Source of the DNA: Acinetobacter sp. NCu2D-2
Lineage (GTDB): Bacteria; Pseudomonadota; Gammaproteobacteria; Pseudomonadales; Moraxellaceae
Assembly: GCF_001647675.1 (NCBI RefSeq)
Contig: NZ_CP015594.1
Span: 2,108,001-2,172,000, forward strand
Reading direction: 5' to 3'
Length of the DNA stretch: 64,000 nucleotides
Below, in pieces: positions 9,693-18,454 of the stretch. The position numbers were made by a program, and so were the translations under genes. Position 1 is the first letter of the stretch. Every line of letters starts with the position of its first letter. The notes beneath the pieces are model-generated. The model saw only the letters and a program-made list of their open reading frames with translations, made no database searches and was not told the DNA's origin.

Positions 9693-10394
9693 ATGCAATT
9701 TTCAATTAAACATTGGCCTGAAAATGAACGGCCTCGCGAACGCCTGATTCAACATGGTGCTGAAAGTCTTTCAGATGCTGAACTGCTGGCCATCTTTTTA
9801 CGTTCCGGTTCACAAAAACATTCTGCCGTTGAATTGGCTCGGCTTTTAATTCAGCACTTTGGCGATTTAACCCAACTCCTCAATGCATCAATCGATGAAC
9901 TGAGTCAGTTTCATGGCATGGGGGTGAGCAAATTTACCCAACTCATGGCAATTAAAGAATTAGGACGGCGTTATGTTTCCATGCAGCTACATCAAGAAAT
10001 GCTCCAGCTACAGGACTCTACCCGTTTAATGGACTATTTACGCTTTGAACTGTTATCTGAACAACAGGAAGTATTTGCCGTCTTATGTTTAGATGCCAAT
10101 TTGCGCAAAATCCATTTTAAAAAATTATTTTATGGCTCAACGCATTATTGCGATATTTCCATTAATCAAATTCTTCGCTATGCCATCAGTCAAAATGCCA
10201 GTGCCATTGTGATTGCACACAACCATCCTGCTGCAGAAGCACAGCCATCTCCTGCAGATCGAGAGCTGACCGAGCAAATTCAAAAAGCGTGTGCCCTAGT
10301 GGAAATTCAGTTGATTGATCATTGTATTATTGCGAAAAATACAAATTTTTCTTTCGCTGAACATCAACTCATCAATACCACAACAACGGGCTAA
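9693..10394 (+). CDS. radC: RadC/MPN-domain protein
   Basis: RadC family (DUF2466), 233 aa. N-terminal helix-hairpin-helix-like region (RLIQHGAESLSDAELLAIFLRSG, then the FHGMGVSKFTQL segment). C-terminal MPN/JAMM-like domain with the metal-binding signature HNHPAAEAQPSPAD near residue 176. The role is unsettled: an early DNA-repair assignment in E. coli was withdrawn. A metal-dependent hydrolase fold is likely. Divergent from coaBC with a 113-base gap holding both promoters. Confidence 0.93.
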   Translation: MQFSIKHWPENERPRERLIQHGAESLSDAELLAIFLRSGSQKHSAVELARLLIQHFGDLTQLLNASIDELSQFHGMGVSKFTQLMAIKELGRRYVSMQLHQEMLQLQDSTRLMDYLRFELLSEQQEVFAVLCLDANLRKIHFKKLFYGSTHYCDISINQILRYAISQNASAIVIAHNHPAAEAQPSPADRELTEQIQKACALVEIQLIDHCIIAKNTNFSFAEHQLINTTTTG

Positions 10395-10458
10395 TTTGAC
10401 CTTGACAAAGCCCACAGTTATACAGAAGATCAGGAGAAATTTAAGATGACTAAATTCC

Positions 10459-11370
10459 ATGATTGTCCGTGATCAACTCAATGTGTTTAAACTGCTATTT
10501 TCATGGCGTGGCACAATTTTGCCAAAGGTTTTACCGCCTTTAGGCTTCGTGATGTTGATCTCAGCCATTATTGGTGGATTGTCTTATAGCGATTATTTTC
10601 ATTTCCCTGAATTACCCTTAGTCGGCTTCACTCTAATTGGGGTTGTACTCTCTATTTTCTTAGGTTTTAAAAATACGGCGTGTTATGACCGTTGGTGGGA
10701 AGCGCGAAAATTATGGGGTATTCTGATTGCCAACTCACGTCACTTTGACCGTGATGCCCGAATTCTCACTCAAGGTCGCCGTGAACGTGTCATCCAACAT
10801 GTGATTGTATTTGCCAACGTCCTTCGTGACCGCTTACGTCATCAAACTGCAAATCCGACTGCATTGATTGAAACCAGTGGCATGTCTGCCCAAGCATTAA
10901 CTCAGCTCTATCAACAAGCCAATGCACCGCAATACACCTTAAGCCTGATTCAATGGGAATTGATGCAAGCACTTAAGGAAGGTGAAATTTCCGATATCAT
11001 CTATACCCAAATGAATCAGCATATTGCTGAACTGAGTATTGTACAAACAGGTTGTGATCGTATTGCGACCACACCTTTGCCTTTTGCGTATTCAGTTTTA
11101 TTAAACCGTACCGTTTACTTCTTCTGTTTTATGTTGCCGTTTAGCTTAGGCTCAACTTTAGGTCTAGCAACACCGCTTTTGGTCGGAATTCTGGCTTATA
11201 CCTTCTTAGGTTTAGATGCATTAAGTTCAGAAATTGAAGAACCATTTGGTATGCAAAGCAATGACTTACCTTTAGATGCCATGGTACGCACCATCGAAAT
11301 TGAACTTTTGGGAACACTCGGCAAACCGACACCACCACCTATTCAAGCACAAGACAACAATTTACTATAA
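10459..11370 (+). CDS. Bestrophin-family (UPF0187) membrane channel
   Basis: 303-aa member of the bacterial bestrophin family (YneE-like), anion or cation channels of the inner membrane. Visible features are VRDQLNVFKLLFSWRGT at the start, two N-terminal helices, the family hallmark DRWWEARKLWG near residue 77, two C-terminal helices and SEIEEPFGMQSNDLPLD near 255. A stop codon lies just upstream in frame, so ATG 10459 is the first usable start. The best ribosome binding site (AGGAG, about 10432-10436) instead points to an overlapping 8-codon ORF at 10446. Confidence 0.9.
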   Translation: MIVRDQLNVFKLLFSWRGTILPKVLPPLGFVMLISAIIGGLSYSDYFHFPELPLVGFTLIGVVLSIFLGFKNTACYDRWWEARKLWGILIANSRHFDRDARILTQGRRERVIQHVIVFANVLRDRLRHQTANPTALIETSGMSAQALTQLYQQANAPQYTLSLIQWELMQALKEGEISDIIYTQMNQHIAELSIVQTGCDRIATTPLPFAYSVLLNRTVYFFCFMLPFSLGSTLGLATPLLVGILAYTFLGLDALSSEIEEPFGMQSNDLPLDAMVRTIEIELLGTLGKPTPPPIQAQDNNLL

Positions 11371-11441
11371 ATGCCTTGATCTTAGGCTTGAGTCGAGATA
11401 ACACTTAAGCCAATTAAAAACATAATTTATATTGCTCGAAG

Positions 11442-12479
11442 ATGAAAACAAGAAGACGTATTCGGCTATTTACCCCGCAATATATTGCGCGCCCTTGGCG
11501 TGCAATTGGCATCTTTTCACTATTTAGCCTGATCATTTTTTTAGTGCTAATCAGTTCTGCTTACTTTATTTTCGAGAAGAATCTTATCAGCGATAAAATT
11601 ATTACGCTTGTCATCATCAGTCCACTATTGGTTCTAGGCCTATTTTTTGACACAAAAGTTTTTTTAAGATTTCCCTATTTTATTCAGCGTCATTTAATTC
11701 ATCCACATTTAAAAATGGATTTGAAAAATGTTGCGCTTCGTAGCTCCGATGGAAAAATTCTTAACTTCCGCACACAAAAGTCCGCTTTTTGGCGCCCTGC
11801 ACAAACTCAGTTACTGATCCAATGTCATGATCTTGCTGAGCCAATCTGGTTCAATATTGATTTAACCCATGTGTTCAGCACACAGTATTTTCGTCAAATT
11901 GAAGTCGAAGCTAATCCTAAACTCATTGGACAACAGGTACATTTTTATTATCTGGCCGCTTCAAAGTGCATTATTCAAATGTACAGCCAAAGCCAAAATA
12001 ATGATTTCAGTATCTTAAAACGCTATTTGGAACAGCCCTATGCACACCAAGTCATTATTGAGCAAATTCCTACCCGTCTTATTCAAGACTTACCAAATAT
12101 CATTCGGATTGAGGCAGTGCGTGATCATCAAAAATCTTTCGACCTAAAATTACGGACTAGCTACGGGCATATTTATCAAGTGCAATCGAGCGCTAAAGCT
12201 TTTGACCAATTGGAATTGGCACTTGCTTCATTACTGGACTTTGTCAGCTATCGACGTTTTAAGCAGAATTTAGATATTAAGCACAGTATCGTGTCTAAGC
12301 CGCATCCTTATCGTTACCGCAATCTCATAATCTACAGTCTGCTGCTGATTTTGCCTATATTGAGTGTGGTTACAGGGAATTGGCTGTTTGTGATTTTGGC
12401 CATCGGAATTTATTGGTTTTATATTAAAACCAGTATCCAGCAGCAAGTCCCACCGTTTATTTCAGAAGAACATTACTGA
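11442..12479 (+). CDS. Hypothetical membrane protein
   Basis: 345-aa protein with no family I recognise. Basic N-terminus (MKTRRRIRLF), two membrane segments near residues 22-45 and 52-72, a soluble middle of about 220 residues, and two closely spaced helices near 290-325. This suggests an inner-membrane protein with a large cytoplasmic domain. Its stop overlaps the stop of the convergent rnm gene by 7 bases. Codon use looks like that of the neighbours, so it is probably a resident gene. Confidence 0.75.
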   Translation: MKTRRRIRLFTPQYIARPWRAIGIFSLFSLIIFLVLISSAYFIFEKNLISDKIITLVIISPLLVLGLFFDTKVFLRFPYFIQRHLIHPHLKMDLKNVALRSSDGKILNFRTQKSAFWRPAQTQLLIQCHDLAEPIWFNIDLTHVFSTQYFRQIEVEANPKLIGQQVHFYYLAASKCIIQMYSQSQNNDFSILKRYLEQPYAHQVIIEQIPTRLIQDLPNIIRIEAVRDHQKSFDLKLRTSYGHIYQVQSSAKAFDQLELALASLLDFVSYRRFKQNLDIKHSIVSKPHPYRYRNLIIYSLLLILPILSVVTGNWLFVILAIGIYWFYIKTSIQQQVPPFISEEHY

Positions 12480-13324
12480 AAGCTTTCCCAAATCCCGACC
12501 TGCCCTTCTTTTAAACTCGGGATATTGCCTAGTTTAATCCACGGCATATAGTCCCCATGGAAATCACTCCCCACCGAAACTTTTAGACCATTCTCAGCAA
12601 TCATACGATCAACCATTTGCCGTGTGGACGCTGGATCAATAGCAGGTGGCAGTTCGACTGCATCTCCGCCCAGTTTGGCAAAGAGTTCAATTAAGTATCG
12701 AACATTGGTTGCAGACAAATCATAGCGTGTGGGATGTGCCAATACGGCGAAACCACCACTCTCATGAATGACTTGGATTGTTTCTTCAAGTCCTAAACCA
12801 TCAAATTTGACGTAGGCTTTCTTGCCTTCTTTAATATATTTATCAAAAGCCTGCTGTGGACGTGCCACTATGCCTTTTTCCACCAGCGTTTTGGCAATAT
12901 GAGAACGTGTCACTCGATCGGGAACATGATCCACTTTCGCAAGCACATCAGGGTAAATATCTTGCCCAACCAATGGAATTAATAAATCACAGATTTTTTT
13001 AGAACGCTCGGCACGAATAATTTTTTGTTGAATCAGAACATCCTGCAAGGGCTTAGGATTTTGCATATTCAGCGCAACAATATGTACACCATAGGTTTTC
13101 TTGGTTGCAGGACGCGACCATTGGCTGGAAATTTCAACCCCAGAGATTAGTTTAATCTGATGTTTTTCTGCGGTTTCTTGAGCCAAAGCTAAGCCATCCA
13201 TGGTGTCATGATCCGTCAATGCCAAAGTATGCACGAACTTCTCTGCCGCAGCTTCGACCAGTTGCTGCGGACTCAAGGTTCCATCAGAAATATTACTATG
13301 TGTATGTAAATCTACGCCGTGCAT
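12473..13324 (-). CDS. rnm: PHP-domain phosphoesterase / RNase AM
   Basis: 283-aa PHP phosphoesterase of the YciV/TrpH type, known in E. coli as RNase AM, a 5'-3' exoribonuclease acting on short RNAs and on the 5' end of 5S rRNA. Metal ligands are all visible: DLHTHSNISDG at residues 5-15, LTDHDTMDG near 36, GVEIS near 61, LAHPTRYD near 195 and VGSDFHGD near 252. It is divergent from yciB, 44 bases away; rnm also neighbours yciB/yciI genes in other gammaproteobacteria. Confidence 0.9.
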   Translation of the reverse strand: MHGVDLHTHSNISDGTLSPQQLVEAAAEKFVHTLALTDHDTMDGLALAQETAEKHQIKLISGVEISSQWSRPATKKTYGVHIVALNMQNPKPLQDVLIQQKIIRAERSKKICDLLIPLVGQDIYPDVLAKVDHVPDRVTRSHIAKTLVEKGIVARPQQAFDKYIKEGKKAYVKFDGLGLEETIQVIHESGGFAVLAHPTRYDLSATNVRYLIELFAKLGGDAVELPPAIDPASTRQMVDRMIAENGLKVSVGSDFHGDYMPWIKLGNIPSLKEGQVGIWESFQ

Positions 13325-13368
13325 CTCTATACTATGACATTTATTTAATCAGATTCAGATACTCTAAC

Positions 13369-13980
13369 ATGAAAGCACTTTTAGACTTTGTGCCACTCAT
13401 TATTTTCTTTTATTTATATAAAACTGTAGATCCAAAAGATACTCAACATCCTCTTCTACAATTGATCGGTTCTGCGGGTGGAGTCGATAACAATAATATT
13501 CTTGTGGCGACGACAGGTCTGATTATTTCAATGTTAGTGGTGTATGGCGCACTCTTTGTCATGCAAAAATTCCGTCTTGATAAACAACAGTGGATTGTAT
13601 TGTTTATGACGGTGATTTTTGGTGGTATCACCCTGATGTTATCTGATGATTTTTACATCCGTCTGAAAGCAGTTTTGCTCAATTTGGTCTTTGCGGGTGT
13701 ATTCTTACTCTCTCCATGGTTTAGTAAAGATAAGAAACCGCTGATTCAGCGTTTGTTTGGTCCAGTGTTTAATCTAACCAGTAAAGGTTGGATGAAATTA
13801 AACATCGCGTGGGCAATTATGTTCGCCGTAATGTCATTTTTACACTGCTTCTTTGCTTACATTTGGATGGATGGAAAATATTGGGGTGAATTCACCGCAT
13901 TCGGTGACATGATCGTCATGTTTTCATTTATCATTGTTCAGTTTATTGTATTGCGTAAATACTTTAAAACATCTGAATAA
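13369..13980 (+). CDS. yciB: Inner-membrane septation protein YciB/IspZ
   Basis: 203-aa YciB (intracellular septation protein A) family protein. It has the family start MKALLDFVPLIIFFYLYKT and about five or six membrane helices, then the conserved KGWMKLNIAWAIMF and IWMDGKYWGEFTAFG region near residues 140-175. Members interact with the elongation and division machinery and help envelope integrity. The open frame extends upstream into rnm, but ATG 13369 gives the conserved N-terminus. It is followed 29 bases later by yciI, the usual pairing. Confidence 0.94.
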   Translation: MKALLDFVPLIIFFYLYKTVDPKDTQHPLLQLIGSAGGVDNNNILVATTGLIISMLVVYGALFVMQKFRLDKQQWIVLFMTVIFGGITLMLSDDFYIRLKAVLLNLVFAGVFLLSPWFSKDKKPLIQRLFGPVFNLTSKGWMKLNIAWAIMFAVMSFLHCFFAYIWMDGKYWGEFTAFGDMIVMFSFIIVQFIVLRKYFKTSE

Positions 13981-14009
13981 ATACAAATTCACTGTAATTG
14001 AGAACCATC

Positions 14010-14312
14010 ATGCCATTATTTGTCGTTAGCTGCACTGATCAAGAAGGTACAGTTGAAAAACGTCTTGCCACTCGTCCTCAACATTTAGCACGTTTAGAAC
14101 AGCTCGATGCAGAAGGTCGTTTAATTGTTGCGGGTGCAATGCCAAAAGACCCAAGTAATCCGCAAGCTGGCTTTTATGGCAGTACGATTATTGTTGACTT
14201 TGACAGTCGTGAAGCACTTGATGCTTGGCTTGCTGAAGAACCTTTCTTAAAAGAAGGTGTTTATTCACATATTGACGTGAAACCATTTAATAAAGCATTC
14301 CCTAAAGGATAA
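14010..14312 (+). CDS. yciI: YciI family protein
   Basis: 100-aa YciI (YCII) domain protein, ferredoxin-like fold. Contains FVVSCTDQEGTVEKRLATRPQ-like N-terminal strands, HLARLEQLDAEGRLIVAGAMP with the conserved His and the GxxGS-like turn (AGFYGSTIIVDFDS). Biochemical role unknown; some relatives carry active-site His-Asp. ATG 14010 is chosen over the in-frame TTG at 13998 because it gives the conserved MPLFVV start. It sits in a run with yciB and the next gene (5-base gap). Confidence 0.9.
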   Translation: MPLFVVSCTDQEGTVEKRLATRPQHLARLEQLDAEGRLIVAGAMPKDPSNPQAGFYGSTIIVDFDSREALDAWLAEEPFLKEGVYSHIDVKPFNKAFPKG

Positions 14313-14317
14313 GCCCC

Positions 14318-14836
14318 ATGCGTGTTGTTTTCGCAAGCATCCTAACGCTAAGTTTAGCAAGTCAAATGGTCTGGGCAGTTGAACCTGCTCAGCCTGCAAA
14401 TCCACAGCCTACAGCTGCGCCTGCTACCACAGCTCAGCCTGCTGTCGCGACGACACAAAAACCGCAAACTTTAGCAGCAAACAAGACAGGCTTTGCTACA
14501 GCGAATGCAACGCAGGCCAGCCTTGAAAATGGTGAAAAGCCATTAACGGCTGAACAAATTGCCAAAAATAAGGCACAGCAGGATGCGAAGGTTAAAGCTT
14601 TAGTCAAAGACCAAGCGACACGTTTACAACAGCTTGAAAAAGCCAATCTCGAAGCACTTGCTCAAAACCAAGAGTTACAGCTCAAAAACGATAACTTAGG
14701 TGTTCAAGTTCAAGTACTGCAAAGTGAACGTAGTGCACAAATGTTCTTATACGGCGCTGCGACCATTGCTGTGGGTGTACTTTTAGGCTTTTTGATCGCG
14801 AGCTACGTTTATACCAAACGTCGTCGTCAGTGGTAA
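14318..14836 (+). CDS. Hypothetical exported coiled-coil protein with C-terminal anchor
   Basis: 172 aa. N-terminal signal peptide (cleavage near VWA-VEPAQ), then an Ala/Gln/Pro/Thr-rich stretch to about residue 65, a charged coiled coil with repeated Gln/Leu (about 80-140), a single membrane helix (LYGAATIAVGVLLGFLIASY) and a basic tail KRRRQW. The layout recalls the C-terminal part of the SH3-containing YgiM/TIGR04211 proteins but lacks the SH3 domain. It would place the coiled coil in the periplasm. Function unknown. It starts 5 bases after yciI. Confidence 0.75.
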   Translation: MRVVFASILTLSLASQMVWAVEPAQPANPQPTAAPATTAQPAVATTQKPQTLAANKTGFATANATQASLENGEKPLTAEQIAKNKAQQDAKVKALVKDQATRLQQLEKANLEALAQNQELQLKNDNLGVQVQVLQSERSAQMFLYGAATIAVGVLLGFLIASYVYTKRRRQW

Positions 14837-14874
14837 TTTCTCCCTCTTCTTTACATATTTAAGGTTGTTCTGTT

Positions 14875-16773
14875 TTGTCTCATGCAATCCAAACTGCAGA
14901 TCTCGATTGGCAAATGGTGGATGGCATTGACATCCCTGTATCCAAACAATTCGGTGATGTTTACTTTTCCAAAGATAATGGTCTTTTAGAAACACGACAT
15001 GTGTTTTTAAATGGTAATGATCTCAGTACTCGACTCGCCGAACTGAAAGCATTCGAATATTTTTGTGTCGGTGAGACAGGTTTCGGAACAGGCTTAAATA
15101 TTTTGGCGCTGTGGCAACTCTGGCAACAGGTTCGTCCAAATAATCAAAGTCATTTACATGCGATTTCCGTGGAAAAATTTCCACTGACCAAACAAGACCT
15201 GACACGTGCGTTAAATGTATGGCCAGAACTCAAGCCATTCGCAGATCAGCTCTTAGCACAATACCCTATGCCAATTGCAGGTTGCCATCGTTTAAGTTTT
15301 CCTGAAGAACGCTTCTCTATCGATCTTTGGCTCGGTGATGCCCACGACGTCTTTCCTGTAATCGAGAAAACTGCACCTGTAAATGCTTGGTTCTTAGATG
15401 GCTTTGCGCCATCCTGCAATCCTGACATGTGGGAAGATAAAGTGCTAAGCAATATCGTGCGCTTATCTGACATAGGAACAACTTTCTCATCATTTAGTGT
15501 TGCCGGTGTCCTAAAACGTGGTTTAAAGCAACACGGTATTTCAATCTCACGTCCGCGTGGTTTTGGACATAAACGTGAAATGCTTAAAGCAATTTGGAAC
15601 TTGCCTGAAGATGAGCAAAATCCTGATAAATTAGAAACAGCTCAAAAAAAAACTGTAAATGATCCTGAAGCGATTCAGCACCCGCGTCAAATCGCGATTA
15701 TTGGCGCAGGAATCGCAGGTTTAAGCAGCGCTTGGGTATTTGCTCGTCGCGGACATCAGGTGTGCATTTACGATCGAACAGCGCCACTTTCAGGTGGGTC
15801 GGGTAATCCTTTAGCCCTACTCAATCCCAAACTTTGCCCGATTGAACAAAGTCACGAGCATTTGATGACTTTGGCATGGCAACATGCCTTAAATCACTAC
15901 AAAAAATTTAAAGCCTTTCGCCCAATTCAGGTCAATCAACTGGCTTTGAAAAATACTGATGCCCTGCTCGGCCTTGCATCTGAATATCCAAAAGATGTAC
16001 TCAGCATGCAGTCTGCAAACGAACAAGATATTCAAACAGAATATCCAAGTCTGAATCTGTTACAGGCAGGCACCATTGCTCCACATATCTTAAAAGATGA
16101 AATTCTGCAGCATCCTCATATTGAATATCATCAAGCGAGAATCACGCGGATTGAGCAAGACACTCAAGTCAAAGTATATGCAAATGATCAATTGCTCGGT
16201 GTCTATGACCATGTGATTGTCTGCACTGCACGAGATACAAGTCAATTCTTTGAAAATTATCCAGTGCTTAAACCAATTCGCGGCCAAGTCAGTTGGCTCA
16301 ACAATCAAGACTGTCCTTTAGAACAAGACAAAGCGTATAGCTATGGCGGTTATTGCATGCAGCTAGATTCCGAGCATTTAATTCTCGGGGCATCATTCTA
16401 TCCAAACCGCGATGATGCTGAAATTCTGTTGGAAGATCATGTGCATAACTATGATCTTATCCACAGTGTCTTTCCAAATTATGCACAATCCTTAGCCGAT
16501 GTCAGTACGTGGCAAGGTCGTGCTTCGGTTCGTGCTCAAAGTCAGGACTATTTCCCTTTACTTGGAAAAATGAAATCTGATGAAGAGATTTATAGTTTTG
16601 CTGGACTGGGTTCCAAAGGCTTTTTATTTGCCCCGCTCTGTAGTGAAATTCTAGTCGCTCAAATTCTAGGTGAGGCGTGCCCTGTACCCTCAAATCTTGT
16701 GAAAAAACTGAGTGCTAAGCGCTTTCAAAAGAAAGTCAAAGCGAAGAAACCTTATTTTAAGCCTGAAGGTTAA
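14875..16773 (+). CDS. mnmC: Bifunctional tRNA mnm5s2U-modifying enzyme MnmC
   Basis: 632-aa fusion that completes 5-methylaminomethyl-2-thiouridine at U34 of tRNA. The N-terminal SAM methyltransferase (MnmC2, ~1-245) has GETGFGTGLNILALW near 63 and LDGFAPSCNPDMWED near 177. The C-terminal FAD oxidoreductase (MnmC1, ~270-610), which removes the carboxymethyl arm, has IAIIGAGIAGLSSAW near 275, GGSGNPLALLNPKL near 310 and SFAGLGSKGFLFAPL near 580. The start is a TTG at 14875 with AAGG ten bases upstream; no ATG occurs before the conserved region. Basic lysine-rich C-terminus. Confidence 0.95.
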   Translation: MSHAIQTADLDWQMVDGIDIPVSKQFGDVYFSKDNGLLETRHVFLNGNDLSTRLAELKAFEYFCVGETGFGTGLNILALWQLWQQVRPNNQSHLHAISVEKFPLTKQDLTRALNVWPELKPFADQLLAQYPMPIAGCHRLSFPEERFSIDLWLGDAHDVFPVIEKTAPVNAWFLDGFAPSCNPDMWEDKVLSNIVRLSDIGTTFSSFSVAGVLKRGLKQHGISISRPRGFGHKREMLKAIWNLPEDEQNPDKLETAQKKTVNDPEAIQHPRQIAIIGAGIAGLSSAWVFARRGHQVCIYDRTAPLSGGSGNPLALLNPKLCPIEQSHEHLMTLAWQHALNHYKKFKAFRPIQVNQLALKNTDALLGLASEYPKDVLSMQSANEQDIQTEYPSLNLLQAGTIAPHILKDEILQHPHIEYHQARITRIEQDTQVKVYANDQLLGVYDHVIVCTARDTSQFFENYPVLKPIRGQVSWLNNQDCPLEQDKAYSYGGYCMQLDSEHLILGASFYPNRDDAEILLEDHVHNYDLIHSVFPNYAQSLADVSTWQGRASVRAQSQDYFPLLGKMKSDEEIYSFAGLGSKGFLFAPLCSEILVAQILGEACPVPSNLVKKLSAKRFQKKVKAKKPYFKPEG

Positions 16774-16870
16774 AGCCCCTCCCTTTATAAAAGGGAGGTT
16801 GGGAGGGATTTATAGAAAGAATTTAATCCCCCTAAATCCCCCTAAATCCCCCTTTTTCAAAGGGGGACGT
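16774..16870. repeat. Palindromic intergenic repeat
   Basis: Hairpin CCTCCCTTT/AAAGGGAGG, then TTGGGAGGGATT. After it come three copies of the 10-mer AATCCCCCTA (the last altered) and a second stem CCCCCTTT/AAAGGGGG. It lies between convergent mnmC and the rhodanese gene. The layout (G/C-rich hairpin followed by a second copy of its right arm) is like that of the repeat around 42604-44100. Confidence 0.7.
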
Positions 16871-16888
16871 TGAAGAAATATAGCCAAC

Positions 16889-16915
16889 AAAAAAGCGCCT
16901 TTCGGCGCTTTTTTA
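16889..16915 (-). terminator. Terminator of the rhodanese gene (bidirectional)
   Basis: Stem AAAAGCGCC/GGCGCTTTT with a TTTC loop and flanking A/T runs, just past the rhodanese stop and downstream of mnmC. Confidence 0.85.
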
Positions 16916-16924
16916 AATGCTTAA

Positions 16925-17239
16925 TTACGCACCTTGTTCAAGGGGTAATCCCGCATCACGAGCAGCACGAGTACCGCCCATTAAAATGACATATTCACGT
17001 GAGCTGTCCAAACCCTCTAATAGTTCAGCTGCACGTGGGGCCTTGCTGCCGCCACCACATAGAATATAAATCGGCTGATCCGCTGACACCTGAGTCAGGC
17101 TGTCTGCTGAGAGGCTTGCAATGGGCTGATTAACAGCGCCTTTGATATGCGCTTCAGCATAAGCACTCGTATCTCGTACATCCCAGATAATGGCATTTTC
17201 TGGGAACTCAAATGTTGTAATTTCTTGTTTACGGATCAT
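16925..17239 (-). CDS. Rhodanese-like sulfurtransferase
   Basis: Single-domain rhodanese of 104 aa. It has the rhodanese N-terminal signature IIWDVRDTSAYAEAHIKGAVN (split by the fold into strand and loop), and the active-site loop YILCGGGSKAPRAAELL with the catalytic Cys near residue 71. A C-terminal strand VILMGGTRAARDAGLPL follows. It likely moves sulfane sulfur; the acceptor is unknown. The frame extends 9 codons upstream, but ATG 17239 has AGGAG seven bases before it. Divergent from yajQ. Confidence 0.88.
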   Translation of the reverse strand: MIRKQEITTFEFPENAIIWDVRDTSAYAEAHIKGAVNQPIASLSADSLTQVSADQPIYILCGGGSKAPRAAELLEGLDSSREYVILMGGTRAARDAGLPLEQGA

Positions 17240-17330
17240 TGTGCACTCCTTTGATGTAAACAACACTTGGCAAATGAAGAAAACATCCCTAGCATCTCAG
17301 ATATTCTTTCCATTTGTAAAGGTCTAAACC

Positions 17331-17819
17331 ATGCCTTCTTTTGATATTGTTTCTGAATTAGAAATTTTTGAAGTGAACCATGCCGTTCAAAACACGCAAA
17401 AAGAGATTGCGACTCGTTTTGACTTCCGTGGTCAAGACGTATCTATTGAATTAAATGAGAAAAATAAGGAAATCAAAATTTCGACTGAAAGTGATTTCCA
17501 ATGTGAGCAAGTCTATACCATGCTTGAAAACCACTTCTTTAAACGTAAAGTGGATATCCAAGCACTTGACCCACAAAAAATGACAGCTTCTGGTAAAAAT
17601 GTCATTCAAGTGATCAAACTTAAAGACGGTCTTGACTCAGATACAGCAAAAAAAATTAATAAAGCCATTAAAGAGAGCGGCATTAAAGCGCAATCTTCTA
17701 TTCAAGGTGACAAAATTCGTGTGACAGATAAGAAACGTGATACTTTGCAACAAGTAATGGCTTTCTTAAAAGAGCAACAATTTGGTCTACCTTTACAGTT
17801 CAATAACTTTAAAGACTAA
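17331..17819 (+). CDS. yajQ: YajQ family nucleotide-binding protein
   Basis: 162-aa YajQ (UPF0234) protein. Typical start MPSFDIVSELEIFEVNHAVQN, RFDFRGQDVSIELNEKNKEI, then VIKLKDGLDSDTAKKINK and IKAQSSIQGDKIRVTDKKRD. In Xanthomonas members bind cyclic di-GMP and act with a LysR-type regulator. In other species binding to tRNA, GTP or ATP was reported. Length is normal and the gene looks intact. It is followed 30 bases later by a hotdog-fold gene. Confidence 0.93.
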   Translation: MPSFDIVSELEIFEVNHAVQNTQKEIATRFDFRGQDVSIELNEKNKEIKISTESDFQCEQVYTMLENHFFKRKVDIQALDPQKMTASGKNVIQVIKLKDGLDSDTAKKINKAIKESGIKAQSSIQGDKIRVTDKKRDTLQQVMAFLKEQQFGLPLQFNNFKD

Positions 17820-17849
17820 GATCATTCTTGATCTTGCTGAGGGATCATT

Positions 17850-18359
17850 ATGCCGACCAATCGACTTTCTAAACTTGTAAAAGCTAGCTCTAAACTGCCT
17901 AAAGCTATACAGAGCACTCTACTTAGTAAAACGTTTGGTCGTATTGTCCCGATGGTTGGCAGTGCAAAGATTCGCTATGTTGAAGTCACAGCTTCAAAAG
18001 TGGAAGTGACACTTGCCAACCATAAATCTGTACAAAATCATATCGGACAAGTTCATGCCTGTGCGATGGCTTTACTCGCAGAAACCGCCACTGGCTTTGT
18101 CACTGCGATGAATGTCCCAGACTCAGCCATTGTACTAATCAAAACCATCAAAATTGACTATAAGCGCCCAACCAAAGGGGCTATGCGTGCGATTGCAACG
18201 CTCACCGATGAACAGCGCCAATTAATGCAAAACAGCGAAAAAGGTGAAACCTTAGTTCAAGTTTCCGTTACAGATGAATCAAATGAAGCGCCGATCCAAT
18301 GCGAAATGTTATGGGCGTGGGTATCGAAATCACATCTTAAAAATAAAAATACAAACTAA
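17850..18359 (+). CDS. DUF4442-like hotdog-fold protein
   Basis: 169 aa with features of the DUF4442/PaaI-like hotdog family. A basic N-terminal helix is followed by VEVTLANHKSVQNHIGQVHACAM (the hotdog helix, with the conserved N-H-x-G-x-V-H-A pattern), AETATGFVTAMNVPDS, and a strand TIKIDYKRPTKG. Such proteins bind acyl-CoA or acyl-ACP and many are thioesterases. The substrate is not known. Same direction as yajQ and probably co-transcribed. Confidence 0.78.
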   Translation: MPTNRLSKLVKASSKLPKAIQSTLLSKTFGRIVPMVGSAKIRYVEVTASKVEVTLANHKSVQNHIGQVHACAMALLAETATGFVTAMNVPDSAIVLIKTIKIDYKRPTKGAMRAIATLTDEQRQLMQNSEKGETLVQVSVTDESNEAPIQCEMLWAWVSKSHLKNKNTN

Positions 18360-18412
18360 GTCATTTAGAGTTTAGCGAGAAAAGCTAATTATTCTTTCTA
18401 AAATTTAAACAT

Positions 18413-18443
18413 AAAAAAGCCAGACCGATAGTCTGGCTTTTTT
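18413..18443. terminator. Bidirectional terminator
   Basis: Stem AGCCAGAC/GTCTGGCT with loop CGATA, A-run before and T-run after. It lies between the convergent hotdog gene and the thioesterase gene. Confidence 0.85.
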
Positions 18444-18454
18444 GATGAAGCAAG

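Noticed and set aside
13219..13368. N-terminal extension of YciB
   Set aside because: It runs antisense through the conserved start of rnm; ATG 13369 gives the known YciB N-terminus.
16825..16862. Three tandem copies of AATCCCCCTA as a possible CRISPR or VNTR array
   Set aside because: Units are 10 bases with no spacers, and the block is part of a palindromic intergenic repeat.
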